A DNA stretch of 33,846 bases. Source: Synechococcus sp. AG-679-C18. GTDB lineage: Bacteria > Cyanobacteriota > Cyanobacteriia > PCC-6307 > Cyanobiaceae. Below are positions 8,257-16,724 of the stretch, in pieces. The stretch's first letter is position 1, and each line of letters begins with the position of its first letter. A program made the position numbers and the translations under genes. The DNA lies in NCBI GenBank assembly GCA_003210755.1, contig QCUL01000027.1, positions 1 through 33,846 on the forward strand, read 5' to 3'. Below the pieces are notes generated by a model. That model was not told the DNA's origin and searched no databases. It saw nothing but the letters and a program-made list of their open reading frames with translations.

Positions 8257-9504
8257 TCAACGAACCAATCGCTTGAATGTCTTTTTTCCGAGCTGAAGCA
8301 CCTTCCCTTCCAATTCCTTTGCCGAAACAAATTCAAGATGCGGATCGGTAATCTTTTCTCCCTCAAGGCGTGCAGCACCTCCTTTGATCTGTCGACGCGC
8401 TTCGCTGCTGCTAGCGCAAAGACCAACCGCACTCAGCAAATAAAACGCCTTAGCCGGAAAATTCACATCAGCGAGGGAAACTTCTGGGACAACTGCTTCC
8501 GCATCACTCGCGCCGCTCACCAATAAAGCCGCATCGGCTTGAGCTTTTTGAGCGGCCTCAAGTCCATAACGGCTTGCGGTGACCGCAAGAGCCATCATTT
8601 GCTGTTTCTCACGCGGATTCGCAGGCAATGAGTCATGCGCAAGGTCTGTTAATAACATCAAATAGTCATCAACGGCAGCATCACTAACTTTCTCAAGCTT
8701 GGAATACATCGACAATGAATCTTCTTCAATACCCACAGTGTTCCCAAGGCTCTTACTCATCTTCTGAACCCCATCAAGTCCTACGAGTATTGGCAGAAGT
8801 AAACCGAACTGGGTTCTCTGCCCAAAGTGTCGCTGTAAGTCACGCCCCATGGCCACATTAAATTTTTGATCGGTGCCCCCTAACTCCACGTCAGCATTCA
8901 CCGCCACAGAGTCATATCCCTGTAGCAAGGGATAAAGGAATTCATGCAGAGCGATTGGGCTGCCGCTTCCATATCTCTTGGCAAAATCGTCTTTAGCAAG
9001 CATTTGACCAACGGTTGTCGTTCCCAGAAGGCCAATCACCTGTGGAAGGCCTAGATCTTCAAGCCACTCACTGTTGCGACGCACCTCAAGCCGGCCTGGT
9101 GTTTCAAAATCAAGCAGTGCCTGTTCCTTGGGCTGACCCTGCCCTAATTGACGTAAATAAGTGGTGGCATTGGCCTCAACCTGTTCAGAAGTGAGCTGCA
9201 CTCGTGTGACGCTTTTACCAGTTGGATCACCAATTCGAGCAGTGAAATCACCAATGATCAGTACTGCTGTATGCCCGGCATCTTGAAACGCTCGAAGCTT
9301 GCGAAACAGAATGCTGTGACCTAAATGGATATCACTTCCGGTTGGATCAATGCCGAGCTTCACTCGAAGGGGGCGTTGGTCGGCCTCAGCCTGCTCAAAT
9401 CGAGCAGCCAAAGACTGATCAGGATCGAGAAGATCTCCTTCGGGAAATAAATCGGCCATCCCCCTGGCCAGCCAGGTCGGCAAGGGATGGGGGTTAGGAG
9501 ACAT
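8257..9504 (-). CDS. tyrS: Tyrosyl-tRNA synthetase
   Basis: TyrRS charges tRNA-Tyr using ATP. The 415-residue class I synthetase shows the HIGH-equivalent HLGHS at residues 60-64, the tyrosine-binding [19 protein letters not shown] block, KMSKS at about 246-250 and a C-terminal S4 RNA-binding domain ([20 protein letters not shown]). The sequence around [18 protein letters not shown] is typical of the TyrZ-type branch. Length is normal. Start is the ATG at 9504. It lies 36 bp downstream of the DUF1825 gene on the same strand. Confidence 0.97.
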   Translation of the reverse strand: MSPNPHPLPTWLARGMADLFPEGDLLDPDQSLAARFEQAEADQRPLRVKLGIDPTGSDIHLGHSILFRKLRAFQDAGHTAVLIIGDFTARIGDPTGKSVTRVQLTSEQVEANATTYLRQLGQGQPKEQALLDFETPGRLEVRRNSEWLEDLGLPQVIGLLGTTTVGQMLAKDDFAKRYGSGSPIALHEFLYPLLQGYDSVAVNADVELGGTDQKFNVAMGRDLQRHFGQRTQFGLLLPILVGLDGVQKMSKSLGNTVGIEEDSLSMYSKLEKVSDAAVDDYLMLLTDLAHDSLPANPREKQQMMALAVTASRYGLEAAQKAQADAALLVSGASDAEAVVPEVSLADVNFPAKAFYLLSAVGLCASSSEARRQIKGGAARLEGEKITDPHLEFVSAKELEGKVLQLGKKTFKRLVR

Positions 9505-9540
9505 AACTGGAGCGCTTTGTTGTGCAGCGGATCGTACGGC

Positions 9541-9870
9541 TCACTGACCTTCAGATTGTTCGAGTTGGCTTTTCATTCGTTCCAGCGTCTGATTCATCTG
9601 CTCGAACATCTGCTCTGGCGTAATTCCGAACTGACCAAGCTGAGTACGAAGTTGCTCAACCGTGAGCTTGGCTTGGAAGTCTTCCGATAGCTCAAAGCGC
9701 TTCATAAATACGCGATAACGCTCCATAAGATCTTCCATCGTGTCAATAAATTTCTTCTTCCCTTCTCGGTCGAACTTTCCATAATCCGACCCCAACTGCA
9801 TCAACTGCTGATAATCGCCAAACAGATGCTTGGCCTCTTCCTGCACGATCTCGGAATCGAAGAAGGCCAT
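9541..9870 (-). CDS. DUF1825 family protein
   Basis: From the ATG at 9870 this is a 109-residue, largely helical, charged soluble protein beginning MAFFDSEIVQEEAKHLFGDY, the usual start of the cyanobacterial DUF1825 family. An upstream in-frame ATG at 9909 would add 13 atypical residues and is probably not used. A central stretch EGKKKFIDTMEDLMERYRVFMKRFELSEDFQAKLTVEQL and a C-terminal Met/Gln-rich helix follow. Function is unknown; the family is found throughout cyanobacteria. It is divergent from the LuxR-type gene, with about 106 bp between the two starts. Confidence 0.82.
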   Translation of the reverse strand: MAFFDSEIVQEEAKHLFGDYQQLMQLGSDYGKFDREGKKKFIDTMEDLMERYRVFMKRFELSEDFQAKLTVEQLRTQLGQFGITPEQMFEQMNQTLERMKSQLEQSEGQ

Positions 9871-9976
9871 GGTCTTGCGAAACTCTCTCACCCATTCTGA
9901 ACAATTCATTCAATCCCTCACAGTGCGGATCCACGCCCTCTGACCGAAGCCAAAATGTTCCTACTTACAGATTTGT

Positions 9977-10705
9977 GTGGATCTCACCTCCCAGATCCCA
10001 AGACTTCAGACCCGTAGCAGACAGGGGCACAATCTTTTGCGCAAAAGCCGCACAGCAATTGCTAGTGCGGATCGAGTGCTGCTAGCCAGCTGGATGGGCT
10101 GGTTTCAGGAACTTGGCCACTTGGTTGCTGCAGCTACTACCGAAGAAGAATGCCTACAGCGGCTGGGAAGTACGGAAGCTGATCTCTTGATCTGCACTGA
10201 TCAACTCGAGAAAGGAACAGGAGCGAATCTCGTTCTACGCGCTAAAAACGACAACCCAATGCTGAAAGCATTGCTCCTTGTCCAGCGTCCAATATTGAGG
10301 ACGATTCTCCAAGCGATTGACGCGTCTTGCGATGGATTGTGCTCCCACCAAAACGTCGGCAATGGGAACGTTTTTGCAGCACTTACTGCTATCGAATCCG
10401 ATGGCTCATACCTTGACCCAGTGATCGCAGGGGTTTTGCGTCACGGGCGACTGGGACGTAGACCACCAGGCGCTAGCACTACCGAGTTGAGCATCAAAGA
10501 AGAAGACGTGCTGCGTGGGCTTTGCAAGGGAATGAGCAATCAAGATATTGCGGACAGCCTTGTCGTCTCAATCGACACTGTTAAATCCCACATCGGCAGT
10601 CTTCTACGCAAACTGAAAGCAAACAACCGTACCCATGCAGTTGTTGTTGCTTTTCAAGAAGGACTGGTTGAAATCCCCTCCTCACCACCGCGCTGGACCT
10701 ACTAA
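9977..10705 (+). CDS. LuxR/NarL-type DNA-binding regulator with a degenerate receiver domain
   Basis: The 242-residue protein has an N-terminal receiver-like domain (about 25-150: RVLLASWMGWFQELGH, EADLLICTDQLEKGTGANLV, then LLLVQRP) and a C-terminal LuxR-type helix-turn-helix (about 167-230: ELSIKEEDVLRGLCKGMSNQDIADSLVVSIDTVKSHIGSLLRKL). In NarL-type regulators the phospho-accepting Asp ends the third strand in D-L-V-L-L-D. Here that position reads Thr and the next residue is Asp, so normal phosphorylation is doubtful. It may respond to something else or act constitutively. Start is uncertain; the GTG at 9977 is the earliest available. It begins a plus-strand series with the HHH and GIY-YIG genes and may control DUF1825. 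Confidence 0.85.
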   Translation: MDLTSQIPRLQTRSRQGHNLLRKSRTAIASADRVLLASWMGWFQELGHLVAAATTEEECLQRLGSTEADLLICTDQLEKGTGANLVLRAKNDNPMLKALLLVQRPILRTILQAIDASCDGLCSHQNVGNGNVFAALTAIESDGSYLDPVIAGVLRHGRLGRRPPGASTTELSIKEEDVLRGLCKGMSNQDIADSLVVSIDTVKSHIGSLLRKLKANNRTHAVVVAFQEGLVEIPSSPPRWTY

Positions 10706-10726
10706 CGCCTGAGGCTTTGGCTCGGT

Positions 10727-11338
10727 ATGGTCCTGGCCAAGGAGCAACTCACAAAAGCAATGGCTCGCCAGCACTGGCTTGACCCCCTCGCTCGCAAACT
10801 TTTGCAGGCGATAGGCGACCTGCCGCCGGATCCACAAACGCAACCCAAGGCGAAAATCAGAGAGCAACCTCAATCAGCGCCATCCTGGAGCTTGGACGTG
10901 AATCGGGCCACCACTGAGCAGTGGAAGAAACTGCCGGGTTGCAACGAAGACATGATCGATGTGCTGATGAGACTCCAACGAGGTGGTGTGCAATTCACCC
11001 ATATGAATGATCTCTCTTCACTGCTGGACCTTCCTTCCGATCTGCTGGAACTCTGGGAGCCGCATTTGCTATTTCGCTGGCATGGTGATTCTCCAGTTCT
11101 TCCTGAGCAACCGCTTCTAGACCTCAATGCTGCAGCGCCCTTGTTGTTAAAGCAGTCACTGCATTGGCCGGAACGCAGGCTTCAAGGTTTGATCCAAGAG
11201 CGACGTAGACAGCCTTTTGAGCATCTAGCTGATCTTCAGGAGCGACTCTGTTTACCACCTGATGTGATCGAGAATCTGATTGGCCGGGTGAGCTTTGGGA
11301 TCCGGCCTTCTGGGCCCAGCTTGCCCCCTAGGTCCTAG
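10727..11338 (+). CDS. Protein with two ComEA-like helix-hairpin-helix modules
   Basis: The 203-residue protein has a helical N-terminal part, a Pro/Gln linker at about 35-52, then two copies of a ComEA-type module. The first is SWSLDVNRATTEQWKKLPGC with GGVQFTHMNDLSSLLDLP (about 53-103); the second is PLLDLNAAAPLLLKQSLHWP with RRQPFEHLADLQERLCLP (about 127-187). Such D/L-N-x-A-x-x-x-L-L...P-F-x-x-x-x-D-L modules bind DNA backbone without sequence preference in ComEA and PsbU-like proteins. No signal peptide is present, so it is probably cytoplasmic, unlike ComEA. The GIY-YIG gene starts 5 bp after its stop, strongly suggesting joint expression and perhaps a joint DNA role. Confidence 0.72.
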   Translation: MVLAKEQLTKAMARQHWLDPLARKLLQAIGDLPPDPQTQPKAKIREQPQSAPSWSLDVNRATTEQWKKLPGCNEDMIDVLMRLQRGGVQFTHMNDLSSLLDLPSDLLELWEPHLLFRWHGDSPVLPEQPLLDLNAAAPLLLKQSLHWPERRLQGLIQERRRQPFEHLADLQERLCLPPDVIENLIGRVSFGIRPSGPSLPPRS

Positions 11339-11343
11339 GCCCA

Positions 11344-11931
11344 ATGGCCACTGCACCTGGGCAAGGAAGCCTTTTCGACGAGTATTCACCGGCAGAGCAA
11401 GGAGGTCTTAACGAGCCTTCTCTGCCTCTGAGTGCAGGGCTCCTACGGGACTGGCAGGAGCGTGTTCATCAGTACCAGGCACCTCTGTTTAGGAATCGAA
11501 ACCAACCTGTCGTACAACAGCAACTCTTTGCCACCACCAATCTGAACAGCGACTTTCAGCCTTTGCAGCTCAGAGCATTACCTCTGAGCTTCTGGCGATG
11601 GCCGAAGAGTCCCCACAGGGGTGCAGCAATCTATTTCGTGATGGATCGCCCAATCGACCTTGAACAGCCGATTCTTCTTTATGTGGGAGAAACCAAAGCA
11701 GCGGATCGCCGATGGAAGGGTGAACATGACTGCAAGGCCTACCTGTCGAGCTACCAGGAGGCCTGCATGAGCTCAGGCTTGTGCTGTAAAACAAGTATCC
11801 GATTCTGGGCCGATGTTCCTCAGCAGACCCGTCCCAGACGGCAACTTGAACAAAGTCTGATTCGCATCTGGCAACCTCCCTTTAATAAGGAAATCCGAGA
11901 GCGTTGGTCCACTCCGTTCCATGCCAAATAG
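11344..11931 (+). CDS. GIY-YIG nuclease family protein
   Basis: The 195-residue protein has a variable N-terminal 85 residues, then a GIY-YIG fold: AAIYFV at 94-99 and LLYVGET at 111-117 are the two motif halves. Arg122/Arg123 with RRWKGEH follow, and the metal-binding Glu169 is in QLEQSLIRIWQPPFNKE with Asn181 close behind. The first motif glycine is Ala, otherwise the catalytic set looks complete, so nuclease activity is plausible. The Leu/Phe/Pro-rich N-terminus may hold partners. It follows the HHH gene by 5 bp and precedes pepA by 36 bp. Its target and process (repair, restriction, recombination) are not evident. Confidence 0.78.
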   Translation: MATAPGQGSLFDEYSPAEQGGLNEPSLPLSAGLLRDWQERVHQYQAPLFRNRNQPVVQQQLFATTNLNSDFQPLQLRALPLSFWRWPKSPHRGAAIYFVMDRPIDLEQPILLYVGETKAADRRWKGEHDCKAYLSSYQEACMSSGLCCKTSIRFWADVPQQTRPRRQLEQSLIRIWQPPFNKEIRERWSTPFHAK

Positions 11932-11967
11932 GGCAGCCCTTAACATCAGTTCAAGCGCGAACTCTTC

Positions 11968-13461
11968 ATGCAGATTTCCCTTTCCTCGGCCCAGGCTCAG
12001 GCTTGGTCAGGAACCGTTTTGGCCCTAGGCATTACGGAGGGGGATCCCCAAGGTTGGATTCCAGCCATGGAAGAACGTTTTTCCATTTCACTCAGCGAAT
12101 GGTTGGAGCAAAGGAAATTTTCAGGAAAATGCGGAGAGAGCACGAGCCTTCAACTGCTCAATCCCCATTGCACATGTTTGGTGCTCCTTGGCATGGGTCC
12201 TCTTGACTCAGTTGATATCAACGGCTTCAGGCAGGCAGCCGCAGCTGCAGCTCGCGCAAGCCTGGAGCAAAGCGGCAGCCTTGGACTATCACTCCCATGG
12301 GACGCGGTTGATCCTGCTGAAGCAATGACAGCTGCAGCTCAGGCGGTCAGGCTTGCGCTCTACAACGATCAGCGTTTTCTCAGCAAACCCGAAGCCAGAG
12401 TTCACCCAGGGCGACTTGAACTGCTGGGGGAGCCGCTAAGTAACTCCCTTGACAGCGCTCTAAAAGCAGTGCATCCCGTTTGTGCGGGGGTCGAACTCGC
12501 TCGCGAACTCGTCGCTGCGCCTCCCAACAGCGTGACCCCATCAACCCTCGCTGACAGCGCAGCACAAATAGCTAATGAGCATGGGTTGGAGTTGAAGGTT
12601 CTTGAGCGCAGCGACTGTGAAGCCAGGGGGATGGGGTCTTACCTATCGGTTTGTCAAGGCTCAGATATGGATCCCAAATTTATCCATCTCACCTATCGCC
12701 CATCCGGCCCTACTTCAAGACGAATTGTCCTTGTTGGGAAGGGCCTCACTTTTGATTCCGGCGGATACAACCTGAAAGTAGGGGGCGCTCAGATCGACAT
12801 GATGAAATTCGATATGGGAGGCAGCGCAGCGGTGCTTGGGGCAATGCGCTCAATCGCAGAACTGCGACCCAATGGAGTGGAAGTTCACATGTTGGTGGCA
12901 TCCTGCGAAAACATGATCAATGGTTCAGCAGTGCACCCTGGTGACATCGTCACGGCATCGAACGGCACCACCATTGAGATCAACAACACGGATGCGGAAG
13001 GCCGACTGACCCTAGCTGATGCATTGGTTTACGCATCCGAACTAGAGCCCGATGCCATTGTTGACATCGCCACATTGACCGGGGCCTGCGTCGTTGCACT
13101 CGGTGACGAAATTGCTGGTTTTTGGACCGAAAACAACTCTCTTGCCACTGCATTGGAAAGCGCAGCTGCTGATGCTGGTGAAGGACTGTGGCGCATGCCG
13201 ATGCACCACCCTTACCGAAAGGGACTCAAGTCACTTCTAGCGGACTTAAAAAATACAGGACCTCGTCCAGGAGGGTCCATCACCGCAGCTTTATTTCTCA
13301 AAGAATTTGTCCAAAGCTCGATTGAATGGGCACATATCGATATAGCCGGCACAGTATGGAGCGATAAGGGGAGGGGAATGGATCCTCCTGGAGCCACTGG
13401 ATACGGGGTGCGCACCTTGGTGAATTGGGTGTGTGCTCAAACGCCGCAAGCCGAGACTTAA
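11968..13461 (+). CDS. pepA: Leucyl aminopeptidase (M17, PepA)
   Basis: This is a 497-residue cytosolic hexameric zinc/manganese aminopeptidase that releases N-terminal residues in peptide turnover. The N-terminal 160 residues are the variable domain. The catalytic domain carries ELVAAPPNSVTPSTLA, the metal and catalytic GKGLTFDSGGYNLK (Lys258 and Asp263 region), KFDMGGSAAVLGA and the NTDAEGRLTLADAL signature (about 340-353; Asp342 and Glu344 are metal ligands). The C-terminal HIDIAGTVW and GATGYGVRTLV blocks are present. Start is the ATG at 11968. Family and length are unambiguous. Confidence 0.97.
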   Translation: MQISLSSAQAQAWSGTVLALGITEGDPQGWIPAMEERFSISLSEWLEQRKFSGKCGESTSLQLLNPHCTCLVLLGMGPLDSVDINGFRQAAAAAARASLEQSGSLGLSLPWDAVDPAEAMTAAAQAVRLALYNDQRFLSKPEARVHPGRLELLGEPLSNSLDSALKAVHPVCAGVELARELVAAPPNSVTPSTLADSAAQIANEHGLELKVLERSDCEARGMGSYLSVCQGSDMDPKFIHLTYRPSGPTSRRIVLVGKGLTFDSGGYNLKVGGAQIDMMKFDMGGSAAVLGAMRSIAELRPNGVEVHMLVASCENMINGSAVHPGDIVTASNGTTIEINNTDAEGRLTLADALVYASELEPDAIVDIATLTGACVVALGDEIAGFWTENNSLATALESAAADAGEGLWRMPMHHPYRKGLKSLLADLKNTGPRPGGSITAALFLKEFVQSSIEWAHIDIAGTVWSDKGRGMDPPGATGYGVRTLVNWVCAQTPQAET

Positions 13462-13492
13462 GTTTTTTGGGATTGTGAATCAACGTAAGCGA

Positions 13493-13729
13493 ATGGCCTC
13501 CAGACCCTTGAGCTGGTATGCGCGGGCTCAGCTTGGAGTTCTGCTCTTACCAGCTGGACTGTGCTTATTCGGAGAAGCCATCAGTCGACGAATCATTCAA
13601 CTTCTCGGTCAAGATCGTGGGCCTTGGTTTTGGTACGGCACCCTCAGCTTGATTTGCATTAACGCAGGAATCGGCTTAATGATCGAAAGCGGTTTGTTCA
13701 GGGGATATCCAGGACGACAACAGGACTAA
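13493..13729 (+). CDS. Small two-helix membrane protein, unknown function
   Basis: From the ATG at 13493 this is a 78-residue protein beginning MASRPLSWYARAQLG with two hydrophobic segments (LGVLLLPAGLCLFG and WFWYGTLSLICINAGIGLMI) separated by a basic/charged loop (RRIIQLLGQDRG). The reading frame stays open leftward into pepA, and a GTG at 13475 is the main alternative start. It begins 14-32 bp after the pepA stop, so it is probably expressed with pepA. Its stop overlaps the stop of the minus-strand 57-codon gene. I recognise no named family. Confidence 0.65.
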   Translation: MASRPLSWYARAQLGVLLLPAGLCLFGEAISRRIIQLLGQDRGPWFWYGTLSLICINAGIGLMIESGLFRGYPGRQQD

Positions 13730-13899
13730 GACGCAACTGCGCTGACAGCACGCGGGCATTCCAAAGCGTGAATCTGCCAGCGCGCCCGGTCAGAACAATT
13801 CGACAAGATGCGATCCAGGTCATCAGAAGCATGCTTGGTCGACAAGTAAGGACCTACGTGACGCGTAACCAGACCATCCTTGATCGTCAGCAGATACAT
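13726..13899 (-). CDS. Unlisted 57-residue conserved-looking small protein
   Basis: A minus-strand frame runs from the ATG at 13899 to the TAG at 13726-13728. The start is preceded by GGGGAGGTGATGT, placing GGAGG 6 nt before the ATG, one of the best ribosome-binding sites in the window. The product begins MYLLTIKDGLVTRHVGPYLS and continues with KHASDDLDRILSNCSDRARW and a QIHALECP segment. It is soluble and looks like a compact alpha/beta domain: two strands, a helix rich in D/L/I, and a last strand. The frame is too short for a usual length cut-off, which explains why it could be missed. It competes with a longer plus-strand frame (13768-13992) that has no supporting signals. Function is unknown. 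Confidence 0.72.
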   Translation of the reverse strand: MYLLTIKDGLVTRHVGPYLSTKHASDDLDRILSNCSDRARWQIHALECPRAVSAVAS

Positions 13900-13905
13900 A
13901 CATCA

Positions 13906-13910
13906 CCTCC
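13906..13910 (-). promoter_or_regulatory. Shine-Dalgarno of the 57-residue gene
   Basis: GGAGG on the minus strand, within GGGGAGGTGATG, lies 6 nt before the ATG at 13899. An overlapping ATG at 13903 is only 2 nt from it and opens a 27-codon frame without protein-like character, so 13899 is preferred. Confidence 0.65.
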
Positions 13911-14043
13911 CCAAAAACTAAAGCTAATGGTAAGGACAAAACCCACGCCCGTCGAGAGGGGAAAACCCGTATCTTCACTGAAAAATGCCTGAATTAATCA
14001 ATTCAACAAATTTTATATTTTCTTTAGATTTGTTCCTTACGAT

Positions 14044-14679
14044 TCATTGTTTTACAGGTGAAGCCCAATCTGAACCTGTACGGGCACGTTGCCCCCACAC
14101 AGCATCAAGGCGACGATCTCGGCCGCAGCTAAAGCGGTAATAGCGATAGCGAAGATCATTGTTCTTGGCGTAGTTCTGGTGGTAGTCCTCAGCGGGCCAA
14201 AAACGAACAGCATCACGGATCTGCACTTTGATCCTGGATCCCGAAACACCTAATTCACTTGCTGCAGCTTCTGCACTTGACTGAGCTGTCGCCGACTGCT
14301 GCTGTCCATCGGTAAAAATCACAGGCCTGTAAGAGTCACCACGGTCACAGAATTGGCCTTCCCCATCGAGGGGGTCAATATTGCGCCAGTAATGTTGCAA
14401 AAGAGTTGCATAACTGATTTTTTCGGGATCAAAACGAACGCGTACCACCTCTTGATGGCCACTTTTTTCGCCACTGACCTGCTGATAAGTCGGCCTCTCC
14501 ACATGACCTCCGCTATAGCCGCTTTCTGCAGAAATCACACCAGGGACATCCTCCAAATCGTGCTCTAGGCACCAGAAACAACCACCTGCAAGAACGGCGT
14601 CCTGAACAGCGGCAAAAGCTGACATCGGACTAGAAAAGAGAATGATGCTGGTCAAAACCAGGGGGATAAAAACTCGCAT
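14044..14679 (-). CDS. msrA: Secreted peptide-methionine (S)-S-oxide reductase
   Basis: MsrA reduces methionine-S-sulfoxide in damaged proteins. From the ATG at 14679 it has 211 residues with a signal peptide (MRVFIPLVLTSIILFSSPMSAFA), then the catalytic GGCFWC (Cys34, Cys37), GYSGGHVERPTYQQVSGEKSGHQEVV, and YHQNYAKNN. A distal Cys in RFSCGRD could be the recycling cysteine. The longer frame to 14778 overlaps lpxB and would bury the signal peptide, so 14679 is the start. The signal peptide places it in the periplasm or thylakoid lumen, whereas most MsrA proteins are cytosolic. It begins 4 bp after the lpxB stop and is the last gene of the bamA-lpx series. Confidence 0.92.
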   Translation of the reverse strand: MRVFIPLVLTSIILFSSPMSAFAAVQDAVLAGGCFWCLEHDLEDVPGVISAESGYSGGHVERPTYQQVSGEKSGHQEVVRVRFDPEKISYATLLQHYWRNIDPLDGEGQFCDRGDSYRPVIFTDGQQQSATAQSSAEAAASELGVSGSRIKVQIRDAVRFWPAEDYHQNYAKNNDLRYRYYRFSCGRDRRLDAVWGQRARTGSDWASPVKQ

Positions 14680-14683
14680 CGAT

Positions 14684-15868
14684 TCAGGTTGGCTTTTGGA
14701 TCTGGTCAAGAATGGCTCCAGCAGCGCGATCGGTAACACCAGGCTGACCGAGGGTGTCGCGCAAGCGCTGATACCCATCCAAAACTATTTGTCTCTCCAC
14801 CCGGCTCTCCAACAGTGGAATGGCCAACGTCACAAGCCGTTCAGCATTGAAGTCTTCCTGCAAGAGTTCCGGAATCAAACGCTCCTTCAACAGGAGGTTG
14901 ACTGGTGAAATGTGATCTACATGAAAACGTAAGAGATTACGTGCCACCCAAGCGGTAATTCTGCTGACTCGATAACCAACCACTTGCGGAACGCCTTGGA
15001 GAGCCAGTTCTAAATTCACAGTGCCTGACTTTCCAAGTGCAAGGTCTGCTGCAGCAAAGAGAAAAGGCTTCAGGGCATCAGCCTCGCTGGCGGGTATCAC
15101 TCTGCCGTGAACCCCCGCCTGATCCAATGCCTGACGCAACGGCTCCTCAAAACGCTTAAGCCCCGCAGGAACCATCACAATTAAGGATGGGTCGCGAGCC
15201 TGAAGCACTGCAGCAGCTTGAACCAACTCAGGCATGAGGTATCGCAGCTCTTGCGGCCGTGAAGCTGGCATTAAAAGCAACAGAGAGCCTTCCGAGGGAA
15301 GATCCAGTTCAAGGCGTGCAGCTTCCCTGTTGAGAGAGACAGGAACTGTGTCGAGGAGGGGGTGACCCACCCAGGTGACCTCAGCACCACGGTCAGAATA
15401 AAATTCCGCTTCTTCTGGGAAAATTGCGAGAATTCGGTCAGTGAACTGCAGCAAACTTTTGGTTCCTCCATCCCCAATCCGCCAGGCCCATTCTTGAGGG
15501 GCGATGTAATAGGTGATTGGCACATCTGGAAGACGATTTCTGAGGTTGTGGCCCAAACGCACATTGGCGCCCATGTAATCGATCAACACCACACCATCGG
15601 GTGGACGATTTTTCAACTCCTGGTCAACCCTGGATTGCAATCGAATCGTCGGCAAAACCAAAGGAAGGGCTTCCCACAAGCCGATCGCTCCCATTGGAGA
15701 AGTATCGGCAAGCAACTCAGCTCCGGCAGCCTGCATCCGCTCGCCACCGAGGGCTAAGACCTCTAAATCAAGTCCCCGACACTTAGCAACACGCCAAAGG
15801 GCTTTAATCAACAAGCTTCCCTGTAAATCTCCTGACACCTCGCCGGTGCTGATGAGCAGTCGTACCAT
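14684..15868 (-). CDS. lpxB: Lipid-A-disaccharide synthase
   Basis: LpxB joins UDP-2,3-diacylglucosamine and lipid X to form the lipid A disaccharide at the inner face of the membrane. The 394-residue GT19 protein begins [17 protein letters not shown], the family signature, followed by [43 protein letters not shown] and the C-terminal [28 protein letters not shown] nucleotide-binding block. Length is normal. Its ATG shares one base with the lpxA stop (TGATG type overlap at 15868), showing translational coupling. Confidence 0.97.
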   Translation of the reverse strand: MVRLLISTGEVSGDLQGSLLIKALWRVAKCRGLDLEVLALGGERMQAAGAELLADTSPMGAIGLWEALPLVLPTIRLQSRVDQELKNRPPDGVVLIDYMGANVRLGHNLRNRLPDVPITYYIAPQEWAWRIGDGGTKSLLQFTDRILAIFPEEAEFYSDRGAEVTWVGHPLLDTVPVSLNREAARLELDLPSEGSLLLLMPASRPQELRYLMPELVQAAAVLQARDPSLIVMVPAGLKRFEEPLRQALDQAGVHGRVIPASEADALKPFLFAAADLALGKSGTVNLELALQGVPQVVGYRVSRITAWVARNLLRFHVDHISPVNLLLKERLIPELLQEDFNAERLVTLAIPLLESRVERQIVLDGYQRLRDTLGQPGVTDRAAGAILDQIQKPT

Positions 15869-16719
15869 CAGCGACCTGATGGAGGAGGCATCGGTCCACG
15901 TCGACCTGATGACAACGAACCTTCAAGGAAGGTGCAGAGATGGTCTGATGCAGGCAAAAGAGACTTCTGTCTTGCCAAATTCAAACTGTCAGCAATCACA
16001 TAATCAGAGCGATAGAGCAGTGACCAAATCTCCTGCAGCTGCTTGAAATCCTGGCCTCCTCCGTGGCGATGCAAACCCTGGCGACGCATGCCCACTAGGT
16101 TTAAGCCCCTTACCCGGCCTGGATGTCCTTCGACAAGACAGTAGGGAGGTACATCGCGATCCACTCGGGTCATACCTCCAACCATGGCCATGCCTCCGAT
16201 ATGAACGAATTGATGAATACCGAGGCACCCACCGATGACAGCCCTGTCTTCAATCAGCACATGTCCTGCAACTTGGATGCCATTGGACATCACGATGTTG
16301 TTCCCAAGCCAGCAGTTATGACCAAGATGGCAGTACGCCATCAACAAGTTGTGATCGCCTATCCGGGTCTGCTCTCCCTCGTCGGTGGCCCGGTTAATAG
16401 TGACGCATTCACGAATGGTGTTGTGGTCACCAATCACAACCTCCGTTGGCGCTCCTTTGTATTTCAAATCCTGCGGTTCTTGCCCTAAACAAGCACCTGG
16501 ATAAATGCGGTTATGAGCACCAATGCGCAAATGACCGTCTAAAACCACATTCGGGCCCACCCACGTGTTCGGCCCGATACTCACCTCCGGACCGACAACA
16601 ACGCCTGGAGAGATGACGACGCCATGACCAAGTTCAGCTCTTGAGTCAACCACCGCCATGGGATGAACCTGAGCTGGGCGACCATCCGTGATCACTGATG
16701 TGGAGTGTTCCTCACTCAT
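15868..16719 (-). CDS. lpxA: UDP-N-acetylglucosamine acyltransferase LpxA
   Basis: LpxA adds the first 3-hydroxyacyl chain to UDP-GlcNAc. The protein (283 residues from the ATG at 16719) has the left-handed beta-helix hexapeptide pattern over about residues 15-200 ([20 protein letters not shown] and onwards), the catalytic-histidine segment [22 protein letters not shown] and the C-terminal helical domain with [21 protein letters not shown] frame extension to a TTG at 16728 would overlap fabZ by four bases; the ATG is favoured. A hydrophilic C-terminal tail ([17 protein letters not shown]) makes it slightly longer than E. coli LpxA. Confidence 0.96.
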   Translation of the reverse strand: MSEEHSTSVITDGRPAQVHPMAVVDSRAELGHGVVISPGVVVGPEVSIGPNTWVGPNVVLDGHLRIGAHNRIYPGACLGQEPQDLKYKGAPTEVVIGDHNTIRECVTINRATDEGEQTRIGDHNLLMAYCHLGHNCWLGNNIVMSNGIQVAGHVLIEDRAVIGGCLGIHQFVHIGGMAMVGGMTRVDRDVPPYCLVEGHPGRVRGLNLVGMRRQGLHRHGGGQDFKQLQEIWSLLYRSDYVIADSLNLARQKSLLPASDHLCTFLEGSLSSGRRGPMPPPSGR

Positions 16720-16724
16720 CACGA

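Noticed and set aside
13768..13992. Plus-strand 74-codon open frame
   Set aside because: It is antisense to the 57-codon gene, has a basic low-quality composition and no ribosome-binding site.
15362..15757. Long plus-strand frames antisense to lpxB, lpxA, lpxC and bamA
   Set aside because: They are shadows of strongly conserved genes on the other strand and show no protein family features.
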